64,000 nucleotides of DNA, from contig JAPXFY010000026.1 of assembly GCA_030674185.1 (NCBI GenBank), positions 34,649,667 to 34,713,666 on the forward strand. The letters are read 5' to 3'. Each line of letters opens with the position of its first letter. The stretch's first letter is position 1. This DNA comes from Monoplex corrugatus (lineage: Eukaryota; Mollusca; Gastropoda; Littorinimorpha; Ranellidae). Both the position numbers and the translations under genes were made by a program. A model generated the notes under the pieces. That model made no database searches, was not told the origin of the DNA, and saw only the letters and a list, made by a program, of their open reading frames with translations. Below, one piece after another: positions 1 through 12,381 of this stretch.

Positions 1-313
1 ACTAATTTGGGAAAGAGTATTTTGATATGGGATTAGCCCGTAGTCCTTAATCAATCGTAGAATGAAAACCAAAATTTTCTGAAGCACCCAAAGCGCTCCG
101 TGTCGCTCTCATTGTGTATCTCTCGGTGCCTGTCTCCCTATCTTGCTCGGTCTCTCCCTCTTTATGAGTCTTCATTGACTACGCACACATGCAGACTGAT
201 ACAAATTAAAACACAACCACATAAAGATGATAATGGCACAAGGGACCTCTGTTCTTCATCTCGTCCCAAGAATCTTTTTCTAGATCAACAGAGGGAACAG
301 GGGTATAAAAGGA

Positions 314-327
314 CGAGGAATGGAGAG

Positions 328-389
<62 letters not shown>

Positions 390-391
390 GG
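314..391. repeat. (GA)n microsatellite
   Basis: Nearly pure GA dinucleotides with a few AAG interruptions. The upstream 1-313 shows no recognisable gene. Confidence 0.95.
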
Positions 392-489
392 TGGATGAGA
401 GGGCTGGAGGGGATTAGGAGGTTGTTCACATGTCTAAAGTTGTCCCATCCTGCACAATATGAAAGATGGCTTATACACTGTCTGTCTTA

Positions 490-1250
490 ATGCTCCAGTC
501 ATTCTGCTGATGTCAGTGTCGTAATGGTCCAGTCATTCTGGTGATGTCACTGTCCTAACCGCTTCAATCAGTCTGGTGATGTCAGTTGTCTCCTAACCGC
601 TTCAGTCACTCTGGTAATGTCAGTGTCTTAACATTTAGTCATTCTGGTGATGTCAGTATCTTAATGCTCCAATCATTCTGGAAATGTCAGTGTCTTAAAA
701 GTCAGTCTGGTGATGTCAGTGTCTTAATCTTTAATCGTTCTGGTGATGTCATTTATCTTAATGCTCAGGTCATTCTGGTGATGTCAATCTTTAAGCTCCA
801 TTCTGGTGAGTCTTAATACCCCAGTCATTCTGGTGATGTCAGTGCCTTAATACTGCAGTCATTCTGGTGATGTCAGGGTCTTAATGCTCCAGTCATTCTG
901 GTGATGTCAGTGTCTTAATGCTCCCGTCATTCTGGTGATGTCAGTGTCTTAACGTCCAAACCCTTCTGATGTCATGTGGTAATGTCCAGTCATTCTAGGT
1001 TGTAATGCCCATCGTGATCTTAGTATCCAGTCATTCTGGTGTTGTCAGTGTCTTAAACGCTCTAATCATTCCAGTGATATCAGTGAGTAATGCTCCAGTC
1101 ATTCTGGGGATGTCATTTGTCTTGCGTGCTTCCAAGTAATTCTATGTGTCAGTATTCTCCAGTCATTCTGGTGAGATCAGTGTCTAAATTCTCCAATCAT
1201 CCGGTGATGTCAGTGTCTTAATGCTCCAGTCATTCTGGTGATGTCATTGT
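490..1250. repeat. 34-bp minisatellite, degenerate
   Basis: About 22 tandem copies of a unit near 34 bp, with the core CAGTCATTCTGGTGATGTCA followed by GTGTCTTAATGCTC. Copies differ by point changes and small indels, so no long frame survives. This looks like an old array. Confidence 0.9.
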
Positions 1251-1560
1251 TTCATAAGTGCCGTGTTCATTGCCAGTAATTGCCCTTTACGAGTGGCTAA
1301 AAGCTAATTCTGACAGCCAGTTATTGGTAATATTTATTTTATTATTTTTTAAATTTATTTATTATTGATAAACAAGTGCCAGGGGAAAAGGCGATAAATG
1401 GTCGGTCTTTTATTGATATTCGCACTATACACACACAGCACATGCAGCCAACAGTACAGACATAGGGCCACATACCTGGGGAAAGTCCAGGTTTGGCTCA
1501 CAACGAGTACTGTACTGTATGTCTGTGAGGAGAGTACACTTGGTACGTTCACTGGTCAGA
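1251..1560. other. No gene seen; weak similarity to the 5-10 kb modules
   Basis: The stretch with GGGGAAAAGG and TCTTTTATTG near 1382-1415 faintly resembles the module ends near 5.26, 6.76 and 9.62 kb. Nothing else is recognised. Confidence 0.3.
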
Positions 1561-1567
1561 ACCAAAA

Positions 1568-1570
<3 letters not shown>

Positions 1571-1615
<45 letters not shown>

Positions 1616-1622
1616 CCTCTCC
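1571..1622. repeat. (CT)n microsatellite
   Basis: CT dinucleotide run, interrupted once or twice. Confidence 0.95.
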
Positions 1623-2565
1623 TCTCACACCCCTAACATTAGCACTGGAACGAATAGATTCTGCTAAACACACAAATCACCAAGATGCAGAAAAACCGCA
1701 GATTGAGTATTAACGGTCTGAAAGTGTCCAAAAGTTCACTTTCAAGCAACAAGGATGTTGTGTGTTGGTGCTCTTTCATCATTGCAGCACATTGACTTTT
1801 GAAGTGTTGTGCTGTGTGGGAACTTGCATCATCTCGATATCACAACCAGTCTGCGCAGACCCCACTACTCATGAATATTCATCAGGGGGAAATAAAGAAG
1901 TGTTACGACACATTTGAAGAGCCAGGCCTTTGAATACACAGTGACCTTGTGACACTGTTGGATCGGGCAGCTAATTGCCTGGATGTCAATGCGTATATTA
2001 ATACCTTGAAAACATGCACAGAACCATATATACAGAGAACAAACTTTGCTGCAGCACTTAACACACATTTCCATAATTTCCAGACATGTTTAAAGAGAAA
2101 AAGATTTGGCGCTTTCGTTCATCTTTTGACTTGCAATAGAATGGGGTTTTGTGAAAGACTGCAGTGCACAGTTGACGGGGACAAAGAGGGTAATAGCTGT
2201 ACAGCACGACAGTCATGTAGGAAAAGATGGCTCAAGCCCGCATCGATCATGTCAGTGGTACAGTTATAATTCTTGTCTGTCTGCCGTTTCCATATTGGAC
2301 AAATCAATTACTGTTGAGTGGGTACCGTTGACAAAAGTGGACTCTGTTTTCTGTCCTTTGCTTTCCACTGACACTCCTATATCCTGTGCTCGTGGCTGTA
2401 ATCCTTGGGTGGAGTTTAGAAGTAACCTCTCAGTTTGTTCTGAAAACGAGAGTGAAAAGTGTAATCTGGCACGAAAGTCGGAAACTACCTACGAACCTCA
2501 TGAGACAATTTGCAAAGAAACGCAAAGAATAAAGTGAGTGTTTGCTTAGAAAAAGCAAATAAAAC
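1623..2565. other. No recognisable gene or element
   Basis: Short open frames on both strands show no protein family, coding bias or splice structure that I can support. Confidence 0.5.
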
Positions 2566-2745
2566 TTTACATAAGCTTAGGTTATTGCTATGTACTAATG
2601 CATAATTCATTGCCGTGAAATATTACAAAATTATACAACCTGAAATCAAAGCAAAGAAAAATTTACATAAGCTTAGGTTATTGCTGTGTACTCATGCGTA
2701 ATTCATTGTCGTGAAATCTTACACAGCTTTACAGCCTGAAACCAG
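2566..2745. repeat. 96-bp tandem duplication
   Basis: Two diverged copies, starting at 2566 and 2662, each opening with TTTACATAAGCTTAGGTTAT. The second copy carries several substitutions. Confidence 0.85.
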
Positions 2746-4120
2746 ATACTATCACCATCACTTTTACCATCACTCTGACAGAACATCACAAGCACTGTGA
2801 CTATTTCCATCTCCGGAACGGAGCATCACAATTACAATCACCACCACCATCACCATCACCCCAACAGCCACAACCAAGACTGTAGTTCTATGTCTGTTAA
2901 AATCTCCCCAGTCACAGCCTTTATTTTACACGCAGACAGCTAATATCCATCAGATGGACAGATAGGACAGTGGGAAATGTGCACAACGAATCACGATTAA
3001 TGAAACTAGCCAGGCATAAAGGAGATAAAAAGCTGCTTGGCTCAGGCAGCAAGTTTGCTGTCAAGGGGGATAATTACCTTTTGCTCCATGCTTCAGAGGC
3101 AAAAGGCTTGTTGATAGGCCTTGGTGGTCAAAAGGGGTAATTAACTTTTGCTCCATGCTTCAAAGATGAATGGTTTGTTGATAGCGTTGGTGGACGATTA
3201 GAAGAAGGAAACGCCATGAGAATGGAAGAGCTGTTAGATTTAAGATTTTGTGGTCAGTCCTTTCAGTCCAGTGGAATGCAGCTAGTAAAGGAATGATTTA
3301 TTACAAAACAAAACAAAACAAACAAAGAAAACACTATCAAATGATTCAACAGAATACTGAGTACAAAAAAAAACCCCATTCAGCAGTGTTATGTAGCTAT
3401 CAGTCTTTGTTGCATTCGTTTCGGTCAGTTTAAGAATATTCAGCCCCCTTTCTTTACCAATATTAACTAATATTAATTGCAGTATGAGCTATAATAAGCG
3501 TGGAAAATATGTTTAAATATGAATTCTTAGCAGATCATGAACTGATCTGATCTGTTATGTGTCAGCTGTGTGATTGGATTAAGAATTCAATAAAGAAAAA
3601 AACACATTTGCAATAGGCTTTTTGATATGCTAAATAATAAGCCGAAAGATGTAGGCGATGCGATCAGAAACACCAGGTTTCATATCAGTGGTGCTGCAGG
3701 GGGAAAGTTGAGGCAAGGAGAAGAAAGGGACGACCGCACACCTCCTACTTCAACAACATCGCTGAAGTCTGTGGTCTGGGAATCCAGGAGGTCGCCCACA
3801 GATGTCTCACTCGTGTGACCTGGAGAAAACTTGTAACGTCGAGCGTGGCTCATTCCGGCGAGGGAGAGAGGTGAAAGTGAGAGGTGAAACAATAAAAGTA
3901 TGCAGTTTGCACAATCTCAGTCTTCTCACCTGATAGACTATTCGCAATAAGATTGACCAAGAAAAGTCAAGTTCAAATGAAATCACTCTTCGGTACCTTG
4001 AATCTGAGATCGCTTTCATTTAAGGTAGATAATTTGTCCACTAGACCACAATTCTCGAACAAGGTTTTCGCAGTTGCGATCATCGTATTGACCTCTCTTT
4101 CTCTTCTCTTCTCCTGGCAA
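2746..4120. other. Gene-free stretch with a 68-bp duplication
   Basis: About 2780-2865 is rich in CAC/CAT trinucleotides. At 3065-3190 a unit of about 68 bp is duplicated (core TTTTGCTCCATGCTTCA, then TTGTTGATAG). No coding signal was seen. Confidence 0.6.
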
Positions 4121-4124
4121 TCTG

Positions 4125-4300
4125 GCTCCCGGCCAGGCGTGTTTAATCTGCTGGAAAATGCTTTCTTTTTGCTCACAGCCAATTTACACAGGCTGTTTGA
4201 CCAATTTTCTTGCCTCGTAGATTTGATTTAAAAGGAGAGATATTAACATTCTTAAAGAAAACAGAAGGCAGTAGAGATATGCCAGGTCACGAGAAATAAC
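4125..4300. repeat. Low-copy module, left part, copy 1
   Basis: Aligns by eye to 8590-8765: CCAGGCGTGTTTAATCTGCT against CCAAGCGTGTTTCATCAGCT, then shared GCTGGAAA, CCAATT, CCAATTTT and GGCAGTA blocks. Both are followed by a CG/CA microsatellite. This looks like an old duplication or an unclassified dispersed repeat. Confidence 0.6.
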
Positions 4301-4535
4301 ACAATCACACACACGCACGCGCGCGCGCGCGCACACACACACACACACACAGAAAACACTCACTCACTCACACACGCACGCGCACACACCACACACACAC
4401 AGAAAACACATGCACGCACGCACGCACGCGCGCGCGCGCGCGCGCGCACACAGACACACACACGCATGCACGCACACACATTCTCTCTCTCTCTCTCACT
4501 CATTGACTCATTTATTCACTCACTCACTCACTCAT
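4301..4535. repeat. Compound CA/CG/CT/CACT microsatellite
   Basis: Alternating CA and CG runs pass into CT and then CACT/CATT repeats. Confidence 0.95.
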
Positions 4536-4724
4536 TCACTCATATCACTCAATCAATATCAATCACTCTGCCTTTCTCTTGCCCTCTCTCAGTACTGGCG
4601 CTCTAGCCTTGTAGACCCAGTGGTTGCTGCACGACAATAAAGAAACTCTTAAGTTTGTAGCTATTAGAATAAATTTTCTGGATAAACCATCCTTTCCTGC
4701 ATTGAGCACGTTTATTAGAACTTT

Positions 4725-5114
4725 TATCTGACCACGACCAACCCTTTAAAAACAATGAAGAAGCACCATGGTGTATACCGTGTGACGAGCCGTTGAGTAT
4801 CATACACCTCCTCTTAATTGCTGGGACTTGTACGATGTGAGACAAAGCACTAGACGGCGGACTCCTTAAAGAAGCTCTTCCGAGACGTCCCTTCTGATGC
4901 AGTTTTCCAGTTTTTGCAAGAGATCAATAGATTTCCCCTGATATGATTTTACTGCAGTTTTTCTTTCATTGCACTTCAAGATTTGCAAGGTAACAGTGAG
5001 CATGGGTTTTACCTGTTGTCTTTTAGCTTAACGGGTTGTCGCTTTTGACGTGGTGTTTGCCCTGATATGGCTCTAGTAGTCGGCTGGGCTATTAGCAATA
5101 GACCTTGAACTTGA
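4725..5114 (+). mobile_element. 5'-truncated I/Nimb-like LINE, copy 1
   Basis: Carries the degraded last codons of a LINE polyprotein and its 3' UTR. The AGAAGCACCATGGTGTATAC block and the RDVP...FQFLQE-type coding end are recognisable, followed by GTTAACGGTGAGCATGG-like and GTTGTCGNTTTTGACGTGG blocks. The family terminus CCTGATATGGCTCTAGTAGT and GGCTGGGCT ends in a short GAACTT tail. It is inserted between the left (4125-4300) and right (5115-5340) parts of a module. Confidence 0.75.
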
Positions 5115-5340
5115 CTACAACCATACTGACAGTGAGTACTGCTGCACATCTGTTGGAAGTTGCCAAAGCTGCTGCTTCTTTTTCCTTTTTCTCCCTATCT
5201 CAGATGGGCATGATCTTTGTGACGCCATGTTCTTATGCAATGAGAGTTAATTAACGCCAGGGGAAAGACGAGAAGCGTTTTTATCGTTTCGTGTGGCGAA
5301 GTGCACTCTGCATACCCTGTGGGTTTGAAAACTGAAAACC
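5115..5340 (+). repeat. Low-copy module, right part, copy 1
   Basis: Shares the GGAAGTTGCCAAAG block and a later AAGTGCACTCTGCATAC block with 6600-6810 (CGAAAGTTGCCAAA, GTGTACTTTGCATAC) and 9480-9670 (GGAAGTTGGCAAAG, GTGCACTTTGCATAC). Confidence 0.55.
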
Positions 5341-5693
5341 GCATACTTTGAAATATCGTTGTGACTGAATGCATGGTACAACAGATTCACCATAAGGTGG
5401 TAGCTATGCTTTGGTAGAAATATCGTTATAATCTGTAGGTGAAGAATTTCACATTAAAAGTAGCTTTTGTTTTCTTTTTGTACGTTATCAAATGCGAATA
5501 GGTCAAATATAATGTGGCTGTGACGAAATACGAATGACCTCTCCCCCTCCCCCTCCCGCCACCCCAAATCCCTTCAAATGTAAAGTGACTTTTCTTTTCA
5601 TTTGTGTTACTGATAATGATGATAATGACAACATTGTTTTGGTCATGTTAGCTTTACTATATTTACATGATTACTTTCATTTTCTTTTAAACT
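5341..5693. other. No recognisable gene
   Basis: A C-rich run near 5540-5570, otherwise unremarkable AT-rich sequence. Confidence 0.5.
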
Positions 5694-5758
5694 GTGTTGT
5701 TTTGACATGGTGTTAGCCCCGATATGGCTCTAATAGTCGGCAGGGCTATAAGCCATAT
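5694..5758 (+). mobile_element. LINE 3' tail, copy 2 (about 65 bp)
   Basis: A very short 5'-truncated copy with GACATGGTGTTAGCCCCGAT, ATGGCTCTAATAGTCGGCAG and GGGCTATAAG, matching only the terminal part of the family. Confidence 0.8.
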
Positions 5759-6224
5759 AAACTAACCAAACTATGTTGTTTACTTGTCTATATATCCATC
5801 AGTATGACGTTTATTTTGTTTAAACTATTGGCATTGGACGATTTGGTCAAGTTGATTATATTAATTAAGCCTTTTTGTTGGAAAGAACAAAGAAGTAGAC
5901 AGTCAAAATTTTAAAATAAAATGTAGAAAAGAAAATGTGAAGGACAAAAAGCAGAAAAGAGCAATAAGACACGAGCACAGCAATATTGCTGGAAGCAAAC
6001 TGACGAGAAAACATTTGGTTTCAGTTATTGACAGTTTCACACTAAATGTGAAAGAACAGTGCCCTTGGTGTCACCCAGTCCGTAGGCCCGCTGTGCGTTT
6101 TGGTTTTATGGTGGCTTTTTAACGGCGGAGGGAGAATTTTGGATTCATTACAGAGACGAGATTAACGCTTGGTCTCTTAATTAGTTTTGAAATGAAGAAA
6201 AACAAAAAAGTCAGAAGCAATCAT
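5759..6224. other. No recognisable gene
   Basis: AT-rich sequence with no family or coding signal that I can support. Confidence 0.5.
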
Positions 6225-6319
6225 CTCTCTCTCTCTCTTCTTCTTTTTCTCTGCGCTGTCTCTCTCTCCCTTTCTCTCTCTCTTTCTCTCTCTGTTTGTC
6301 CTGCCTGCCTGTCTCCACA

Positions 6320-6408
<89 letters not shown>

Positions 6409-6460
6409 AACTCTCTCTCTCTATCTCTCTGACTCTCTCTCCCCTTCCCTCTCTCTGTGA
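6225..6460. repeat. (CT)n, (CA)n and (CT)n microsatellites
   Basis: CT run to about 6300, a nearly pure CA run of about 88 bp at 6319-6407, then CT again. Confidence 0.95.
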
Positions 6461-6474
6461 TAACACCCCAAGAG

Positions 6475-6870
6475 ATTTCTGCTTACAACATTTGGTGAGT
6501 GGGTGTAAAGAGAAGTAAGCTTGCAGCCAAAAGTGTTTCCCTGAGGATGGTCTGTAGAGCAGATAGTCCGGACAGACATGCAGTAATTTTTATGACCACA
6601 GCTATACTCTGACCTTTGACCAACATCTGCCGAAAGTTGCCAAATGAGGGAGCATCGTTCATGTTCACTCCCGGGTTGCTGTCCTTGTCCTTTCTGATGT
6701 ACTAAAAGCTTTTCCAAAGCCCAGTTACATGTGGGATGTAATTAGAGGGCGCTGGGAGAGGAACAGCAAAAGGTTCTCGTCTTTTGTTGGTATGTGTACT
6801 TTGCATACATGGCACATTGAGCTGAGGAACTGCTCATCATCGAAGTAAACCTCTTAAGCCGCGTGACATC
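6475..6870 (+). repeat. Low-copy module, right part, copy 2
   Basis: Aligns with 9420-9740: TATGACCACAGCTATACTCTG against GTGACCACAGCTAATCTGA, then GTTGCCAAA, AATTAGAG, TTTGCATAC(A/G)TGGCACATT and AGGAACTGCT blocks in the same order. Like copies 1 and 3 it follows a CA microsatellite. Confidence 0.65.
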
Positions 6871-6897
6871 ATAGCAGGTGAAACACCGCAACAGTGA

Positions 6898-7205
6898 TCC
6901 CTGCCCCCTCCAGTTTGGAGGGAGCTTTTTCAGTATGAATAGTGTCCCCACGTTCTGGAAATTTTGTGCTGGAAATTTCCTCTTTTCTGTCACTCTTGTG
7001 ATTCTACCTTGCTCTTTTGCTTTCTGTCGTCTCTTCGTGTCATTTTTTTTATATACTTTTTTATATTTGTTTTTTGTTTCACAACAAACGGATTTCTGAC
7101 ACACAATGTGGCAAGGAAAAATGACAACAACAACAACAACAAAATATACACATATGAAAAGATAACGTAGTCATTTTCTTTCTTGCTGGTCCATTCATCT
7201 GCCGT
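6898..7205 (+). mobile_element. Repeat-B, copy 1 (partial, diverged)
   Basis: Matches the 5' half of Repeat-B: TTTTCAGTATGAATAGTGTC, TTCTGGAAATTTTGTGCTGG, TTCCTCTTTTCTGTCACTC and TTGCTGGTCCATTCA. The 3' half and terminus are absent. A CAA run at 7124-7142 interrupts it. Confidence 0.75.
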
Positions 7206-7785
7206 CTGGTGAGAGGACTGTTCCCAGATATTTAAACTTAACAACTTGTCTCAGTGTGGTACCATCTGTTATTTTGCATGAGGGCATTTCTTTTTTTCTT
7301 CTTTTTTTAATTTTTTTTTTATTGATTACAGTGGCACCAGGAGAATGAAATTGATGGGTTTTCCTTATTCTGCATAATTATGATTTGCTCGGGTAATTAA
7401 CATGAGCTTCCATGGACAGGGCTTTATGTATTAGGAAAAACACCAAGATCCCTTGCAGATCGCTGGAGGGTGTTGTACAGTCTGAGACAACCATGATCAC
7501 TGATGTTACCGTTTGTTAAGGTTTGACATCACATGAGTACATGTACATGAATTCTCGTTGTTGTTGTTGTTTCCTTCCTCCATTTTCAGTTTGCTTTCAT
7601 TCGGGCTGCTGTGTTCTCAATAGTGTTTTTCATTTCTCTGGCAATGTTTGGGATACCTTCCGGGAAGCAGATCGGTACAGTTATAAGGAAGAAGTCTCAG
7701 TCTCTGTTTCCCTGTCTTTTGCGCGTGCGCCTCTTCCCTGTGGCAGGAGGATTGGAATGAACAGACAGATAACAAACCTTTCCAA
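7206..7785. other. No recognisable gene
   Basis: A T-rich tract at 7290-7320 and mixed sequence. No supportable feature. Confidence 0.5.
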
Positions 7786-8080
7786 ATCCTCCTTGATTGC
7801 TGGGACTTGTAGGATGTGAGACAAAAGCACCTCACGGCGGACTCCTTAAAGAAGCTCTTCCGAGACGTCCCTCCTGATGCAAGTTTCCAGTTTTTACGAG
7901 AGATCATAGATTTCACCTGATATGATTTTACGGCTGTTTTACTTTAATTGCATTTTAGTCTAGCAAGTTTAACGGTGAGCATGGTTTCTAACTGTTGTCT
8001 TTTATGCCGTTTTTGACGTGCTGTTAGCCCTGATATGGCTCAAGCAGTCGGCTGGGCTGTAATGAACTTGAACTTGAACT
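7786..8080 (+). mobile_element. 5'-truncated I/Nimb-like LINE, copy 3
   Basis: Begins within codons for the ...LLDCWDL region (TCCTTGATTGCTGGGACTTG) and continues through GAAGCTCTTCCGAGACGTCC and TTTTTACGAGAGATCATAGA. It ends in the family terminus CCTGATATGGCTCAAGCAGT, CGGCTGGGCT and a (TGAACT)n tail. Confidence 0.85.
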
Positions 8081-8585
8081 CTTCCCTATATACATATTAA
8101 TAATATACATATTACTAATAATTTTCTTGTCTACGTCTGTCATATCTTGACAAACGACAGCAAATACAGTATTACTCTTTGATATCCTTGTATACTGTAT
8201 TATTGACTTATTGATATATTTCTTTTTCATTATTTTCAGTTCTTGGAAGAGATATAAGTTTGCCACAGCAATTTGGAGAACACAGACTTTTAGCTAATAA
8301 CTCGTACCATTGAAAAATTTAAGTATCAGTCATTGTTTTCCTTCAGTCTTTTTTTTCTTCTTCTTTTGTCTTCTTCTTTGTTTCTAATTAGGCTGAAGTC
8401 TCATGCAGCGAAGCGAAAGTCTCTCCGTCCGTAGTATCTAGGGAAAAAATGGATGAAGCATCTTCATTCTTCAGAGTCCAGTTGATCACATTGTAACATT
8501 TTACCCACTCTTGTTTATTGTGCCACTATCTCTGCACAATAACTGCATCCATAGCTGCGATCACAGTACTACCTCTTTGTCCTTC
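8081..8585. other. No recognisable gene
   Basis: AT-rich sequence with no identified element. Confidence 0.5.
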
Positions 8586-8765
8586 CCACTGCAAGCTGGT
8601 TCAGGGCCAAGCGTGTTTCATCAGCTGGAAACAACTTTTTTCTTTTCTTCTCAACCAATTAACTCTGGTTGATTTGCCAATTTTGTCGCCCCGCGGAATT
8701 GATCTAACGGAAGATATATCGTGTTACTTGAAAAGAAAACTGAGGGCAGTAAGAATACGCACAGT
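8586..8765 (+). repeat. Low-copy module, left part, copy 3
   Basis: Paralogous by eye to 4125-4300, including GCTGGAAA, CCAATT, TTGCCAATTTT, TTGATCTAA and GGCAGTA blocks. Confidence 0.6.
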
Positions 8766-8814
8766 TTATAAACTATCAGTACATACATGCATGGGCACGT
8801 GTTATGCACATAGG

Positions 8815-9194
8815 CAGGCGCGCGCGCGCGCGCACGCACACCACACACACACACACACACACACACACCACACACCACCACGCACGCACGTACGTACGTA
8901 CGTACGTACATACATACATACATACGTATATATATACATACGTGCGTACATACATACATACATACATACATACATACATACCTACATACCTACATACATA
9001 CATACACGCACGCACGCACGCACGCACGCACATCCATCCATCCATCCATCCATCCATCCATCCATACACACGCGCACACACACACACACACACATACACA
9101 CACAAACACACAAAACACACGCACGCACACACACACACACAACACACATACACAAACACACGCACGCGCACACACACACTCACACACACACTCA

Positions 9195-9267
<73 letters not shown>

Positions 9268-9285
9268 GAGCACACACACAGTTTT
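8815..9285. repeat. Long compound microsatellite
   Basis: Successive CG, CA, TACG, TACA, CGCA, CATC and CA runs over about 470 bp. The open frames across it are low-complexity artefacts. Confidence 0.97.
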
Positions 9286-9289
9286 AATG

Positions 9290-9740
9290 GAACTGGAACT
9301 GTTTCTCAGGCCTGATAGTAAAATAAGCCTCATGAATTGGTCAATAGCAAATTTCCCTTGGGATGTCTGTCCATTTACAGCTAGCATTTCCGGTGTTAAG
9401 GTCAGAAGCGGACCCGTCCAAATTATCACCACAAGGTATTTCCGTGACCACAGCTAATCTGAACATCGTCTAGCGTTTGTCGGAAGTTGGCAAAGTTGGC
9501 AAAGTTTGGGGCCTTTGCCCGTGTTCATATCCAGTTACTGTCCTTTACGATGGGCTTAAAAGCCTGTCTCACACCCACTTATTTGTGAGATTTAATTAGA
9601 GTCTAGCAGGCGCAAGGGGAAAAGGTGTGAAGCTTTTCTTCTTTTATTGGCGCGTGCACTTTGCATACGTGGCACATTTGGGCCCAGGGAACTGCTTCGC
9701 CATTGAAATAATCGTCTGAGGTAGGTGACGTTATAAGGGT
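9290..9740 (+). repeat. Low-copy module, right part, copy 3
   Basis: The most complete copy of the right part; see 5115-5340 and 6475-6870 for the shared blocks. No coding potential was found. Confidence 0.6.
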
Positions 9741-9860
9741 AAAATACAACGGCAACAACGTTGCTTCTGATTTGATAGAACTGATTAAGTCACGTATGTA
9801 ACTGCAGCAGGTTCATAAAATCCATCGGTCCGTGCATCGTTTATGGCTGCAAGTTGCATA

Positions 9861-10520
9861 CTGGCAGGCAGTTTCAGTTTCAGTTTTAGTTTAGTTTCTC
9901 AAGGAGACGTCTTCGCGCTCGGAATGAATTCTATATACACTAAAGTCACAGGTGCCATGTGATGGAGAAGATCCAGAATGATCACGGCACAAACCTCAAG
10001 CCTGCACATAAACCCATGAGCTGGCTAGGTCCTGAGGTCCTACCTAAATAATTCCATAACTCGGGGGTCGTAGGGGAGTGAGGTGGTAGAGACCTCAACT
10101 TTTCCCGCCGCCAGCACCACAAGTGCGGCGCCCATCCCCTCTTCCTTGCTTCAAATTCGCATTCATATTCACATTTTATTTTGCCAAGACTTCAGAAAGG
10201 CAAGAAGGCTATTTAGTCTTCAAGGGGTGGGACCAGGGAAATCAACCTATCTCTCCAATCTTTTTTTTACCAAGTCAGCCAGACAGTGCCCTGCTTCACG
10301 ATTTTCAACTGCTGTGGGATCTTTAGCGTGCGCAGCCAGAAGGCACACGGTTCCGACTCGTTTTCGTCCCTTCCGAAGGCCTAGACGTTCAGTTTGGTTT
10401 TCCGGTCAAACTGAGGAGAAAAGTCGAGGCCTGTACGGAGAGCGAACCCTGGAACCTCGAGTTTACTTATTGGCAGGCGAACGTCTGAAACATTCTGCTA
10501 CTCTTCTCCCTGGCAGGCAG
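9861..10520 (-). mobile_element. SINE-D with 11-bp target-site duplication
   Basis: The direct repeat CTGGCAGGCAG flanks the element at 9861-9871 and 10510-10520. The body is about 638 bp. On the minus strand the head near 10450-10500 has a tRNA-like B-box remnant (GGGTTCGCTCTCC). The 3' end at 9872-9900 is a short repeat tail of AAACTG/AAACTA units preceded by CCTTGAGAAAC. This is the usual SINE layout. I do not recognise a named family. Confidence 0.7.
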
Positions 10521-10539
10521 TGATATCTCAGAGTGAAGA

Positions 10540-10776
10540 CAATGCCTGCTGTCCACTTTTATAGAAGAAAGCAAGAAGGCACTTGACTTAAGAAAGAGTG
10601 TTCTGTAGGTTACACTCGGGTCACACAAGCTACACACTCGTTCGTACCTTTTAAAAAATGAAGAAGCACCGTGGTGTATATACCATGTGATAAGCCGTTG
10701 AGCATCAGACGCCTCCTCCTTGATAGCTGGGACTTGTACGATGTGAGACAAAAGCACTATACGGCGGACTGCTTAA
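10540..10776 (+). mobile_element. I/Nimb-like LINE, copy 4, left half
   Basis: Degraded codons for the C-terminal cysteine/histidine region: TCACACAAGCTACACACTCG for the GHTSYTHSYLL segment, then the NEEAPW...LSIR..LLD.WDLYDVRQKHY region. The match stops at TTAA (10773-10776), where piggyBac sequence begins. The same LINE resumes at about 13763, so the two halves were once one copy. Confidence 0.8.
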
Positions 10777-10796
10777 CCCTCTGCCTACCACGCAAC

Positions 10797-11319
10797 TCTG
10801 TACGGCAAGACTATGAAAATACCATGGCAAGGGAAGCAACTCCGCAACATAAACACACTCACCTCAAAGAAACATCCATAACACATTACTATTGCACTCA
10901 CCATGTGCAGAAAAATGATGAAAAAATTCCAAGGACATCATTCCACCCATATCAGTCATTTTTGTCCATTTGTCCATGAACTGGTACAAGTGGAAAAAAA
11001 AAAAAAAACATGCACAGAAATACAGCTTTCAGTGTTCTCCGCTTTGTGAAAAATGTCTTGACTTCATAAAACCCACAGAAAGTCATGGATCCAGGTCACA
11101 CTGTCAATTTCCAAGTTCAAAGGAAGTATTGAAACTGTCAGAAATAATATAAAGTCAATGTTGTATATTTTATGCACACTAACTGCTTCACTTTTGTTCA
11201 GGGAAAAAAACAAAACAAAACACTACTTGCACTTGTGAAACTGAAGCGTCACATACAGTCCTAGGATCATGTTTCTTATAACTGTTGAGGAAGTGAGAAA
11301 AGTTATTATCAGCTGAAAC
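10797..11319 (-). other. piggyBac 3' non-coding region
   Basis: Lies between the transposase stop and the left TIR. It has poly-A and CAAAA tracts and no other feature. Confidence 0.6.
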
Positions 11320-12308
11320 TTATTGGAGACTAGAGTTCAGGTTCTGGTGAAACTCTGCGAAACAGGTGTCTTTGCACAAGTGCACACAACAGATGACACC
11401 CCCCCCCCCCACACACACACACACCGTTGTGGTGCTATACCCCTTCTCTGTCTTCTTCTTCGCCTCCTGACAGATGAGGCAGTTCTTTTTCACCTGGAAG
11501 ACGAACTGGTCCATGGGAGAGAGGGTCTGATGCTGTAACACCTGTCTGGGACACAGCCTGTGGGCAGCGTATTGGCGTACGGAGTTGCTCTTGCAGAGGG
11601 CACGCAGCACTCCCAGTCGAAAATCCAACTGGCGAAGTCCTCTTTTTGGGGCTGGTAGATTGCTGTTTTTGCAGATGAAGAAAGCGTTGATCATTGCTGC
11701 CTGCAACAACCACCACTTGACAGATGGACGGCCTACTGAATAATAGGAGGCATACTGGTCTGCTAAATCAACACCCCCCCCCCCCCCCCCATGCTGCAAT
11801 TGTACTTAATCACTGGCACTGGGACATCGACTTTCTTCTTTCCACCTGGTGCCTTCCTCTCTTCACATCCCATTTCAGGCTGGGCATTTGTAGACAAAAC
11901 AGAGACAATTCTTTTGTCCTTCCACAAAGTAGCCACCCGGTTTCCATCTTGTTGAAAGTGGACATCAACCACCTTCATCTTCTTAACAAATGCAGCGTTC
12001 ATCTCCTTGGGCCATCCTTTACGGTTCATGCGGATGGTTGATATCATGTAGGTGTCTTACTTCTCCAAATCTTGTACGAGTTTCACAGAAGAGAAGTAGT
12101 CATCAAAGAACAGGTGATGACCTTTCTTGAGGAATCTGTCGCCAGCCTTAATGATGACGTGGTACCAAGCCCATGCGGCATTGGCTGCTGCACCCGCCCA
12201 AGGTAGACATCAAACTCCAGCATGTAACCAGTGCGTCGATTCGCAGCACACCATACCTTTATACCCCATGTGTTTGGTTTCCAAAAAACAAAAAATCATT
12301 CTGTTTTC

Positions 12309-12381
<73 letters not shown>

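Noticed and set aside
8518..9457. Long His/Thr-rich and Cys/Val-rich open frames
   Set aside because: They are translations of CA/CG/TACA microsatellites in several frames at once, with no coding bias.
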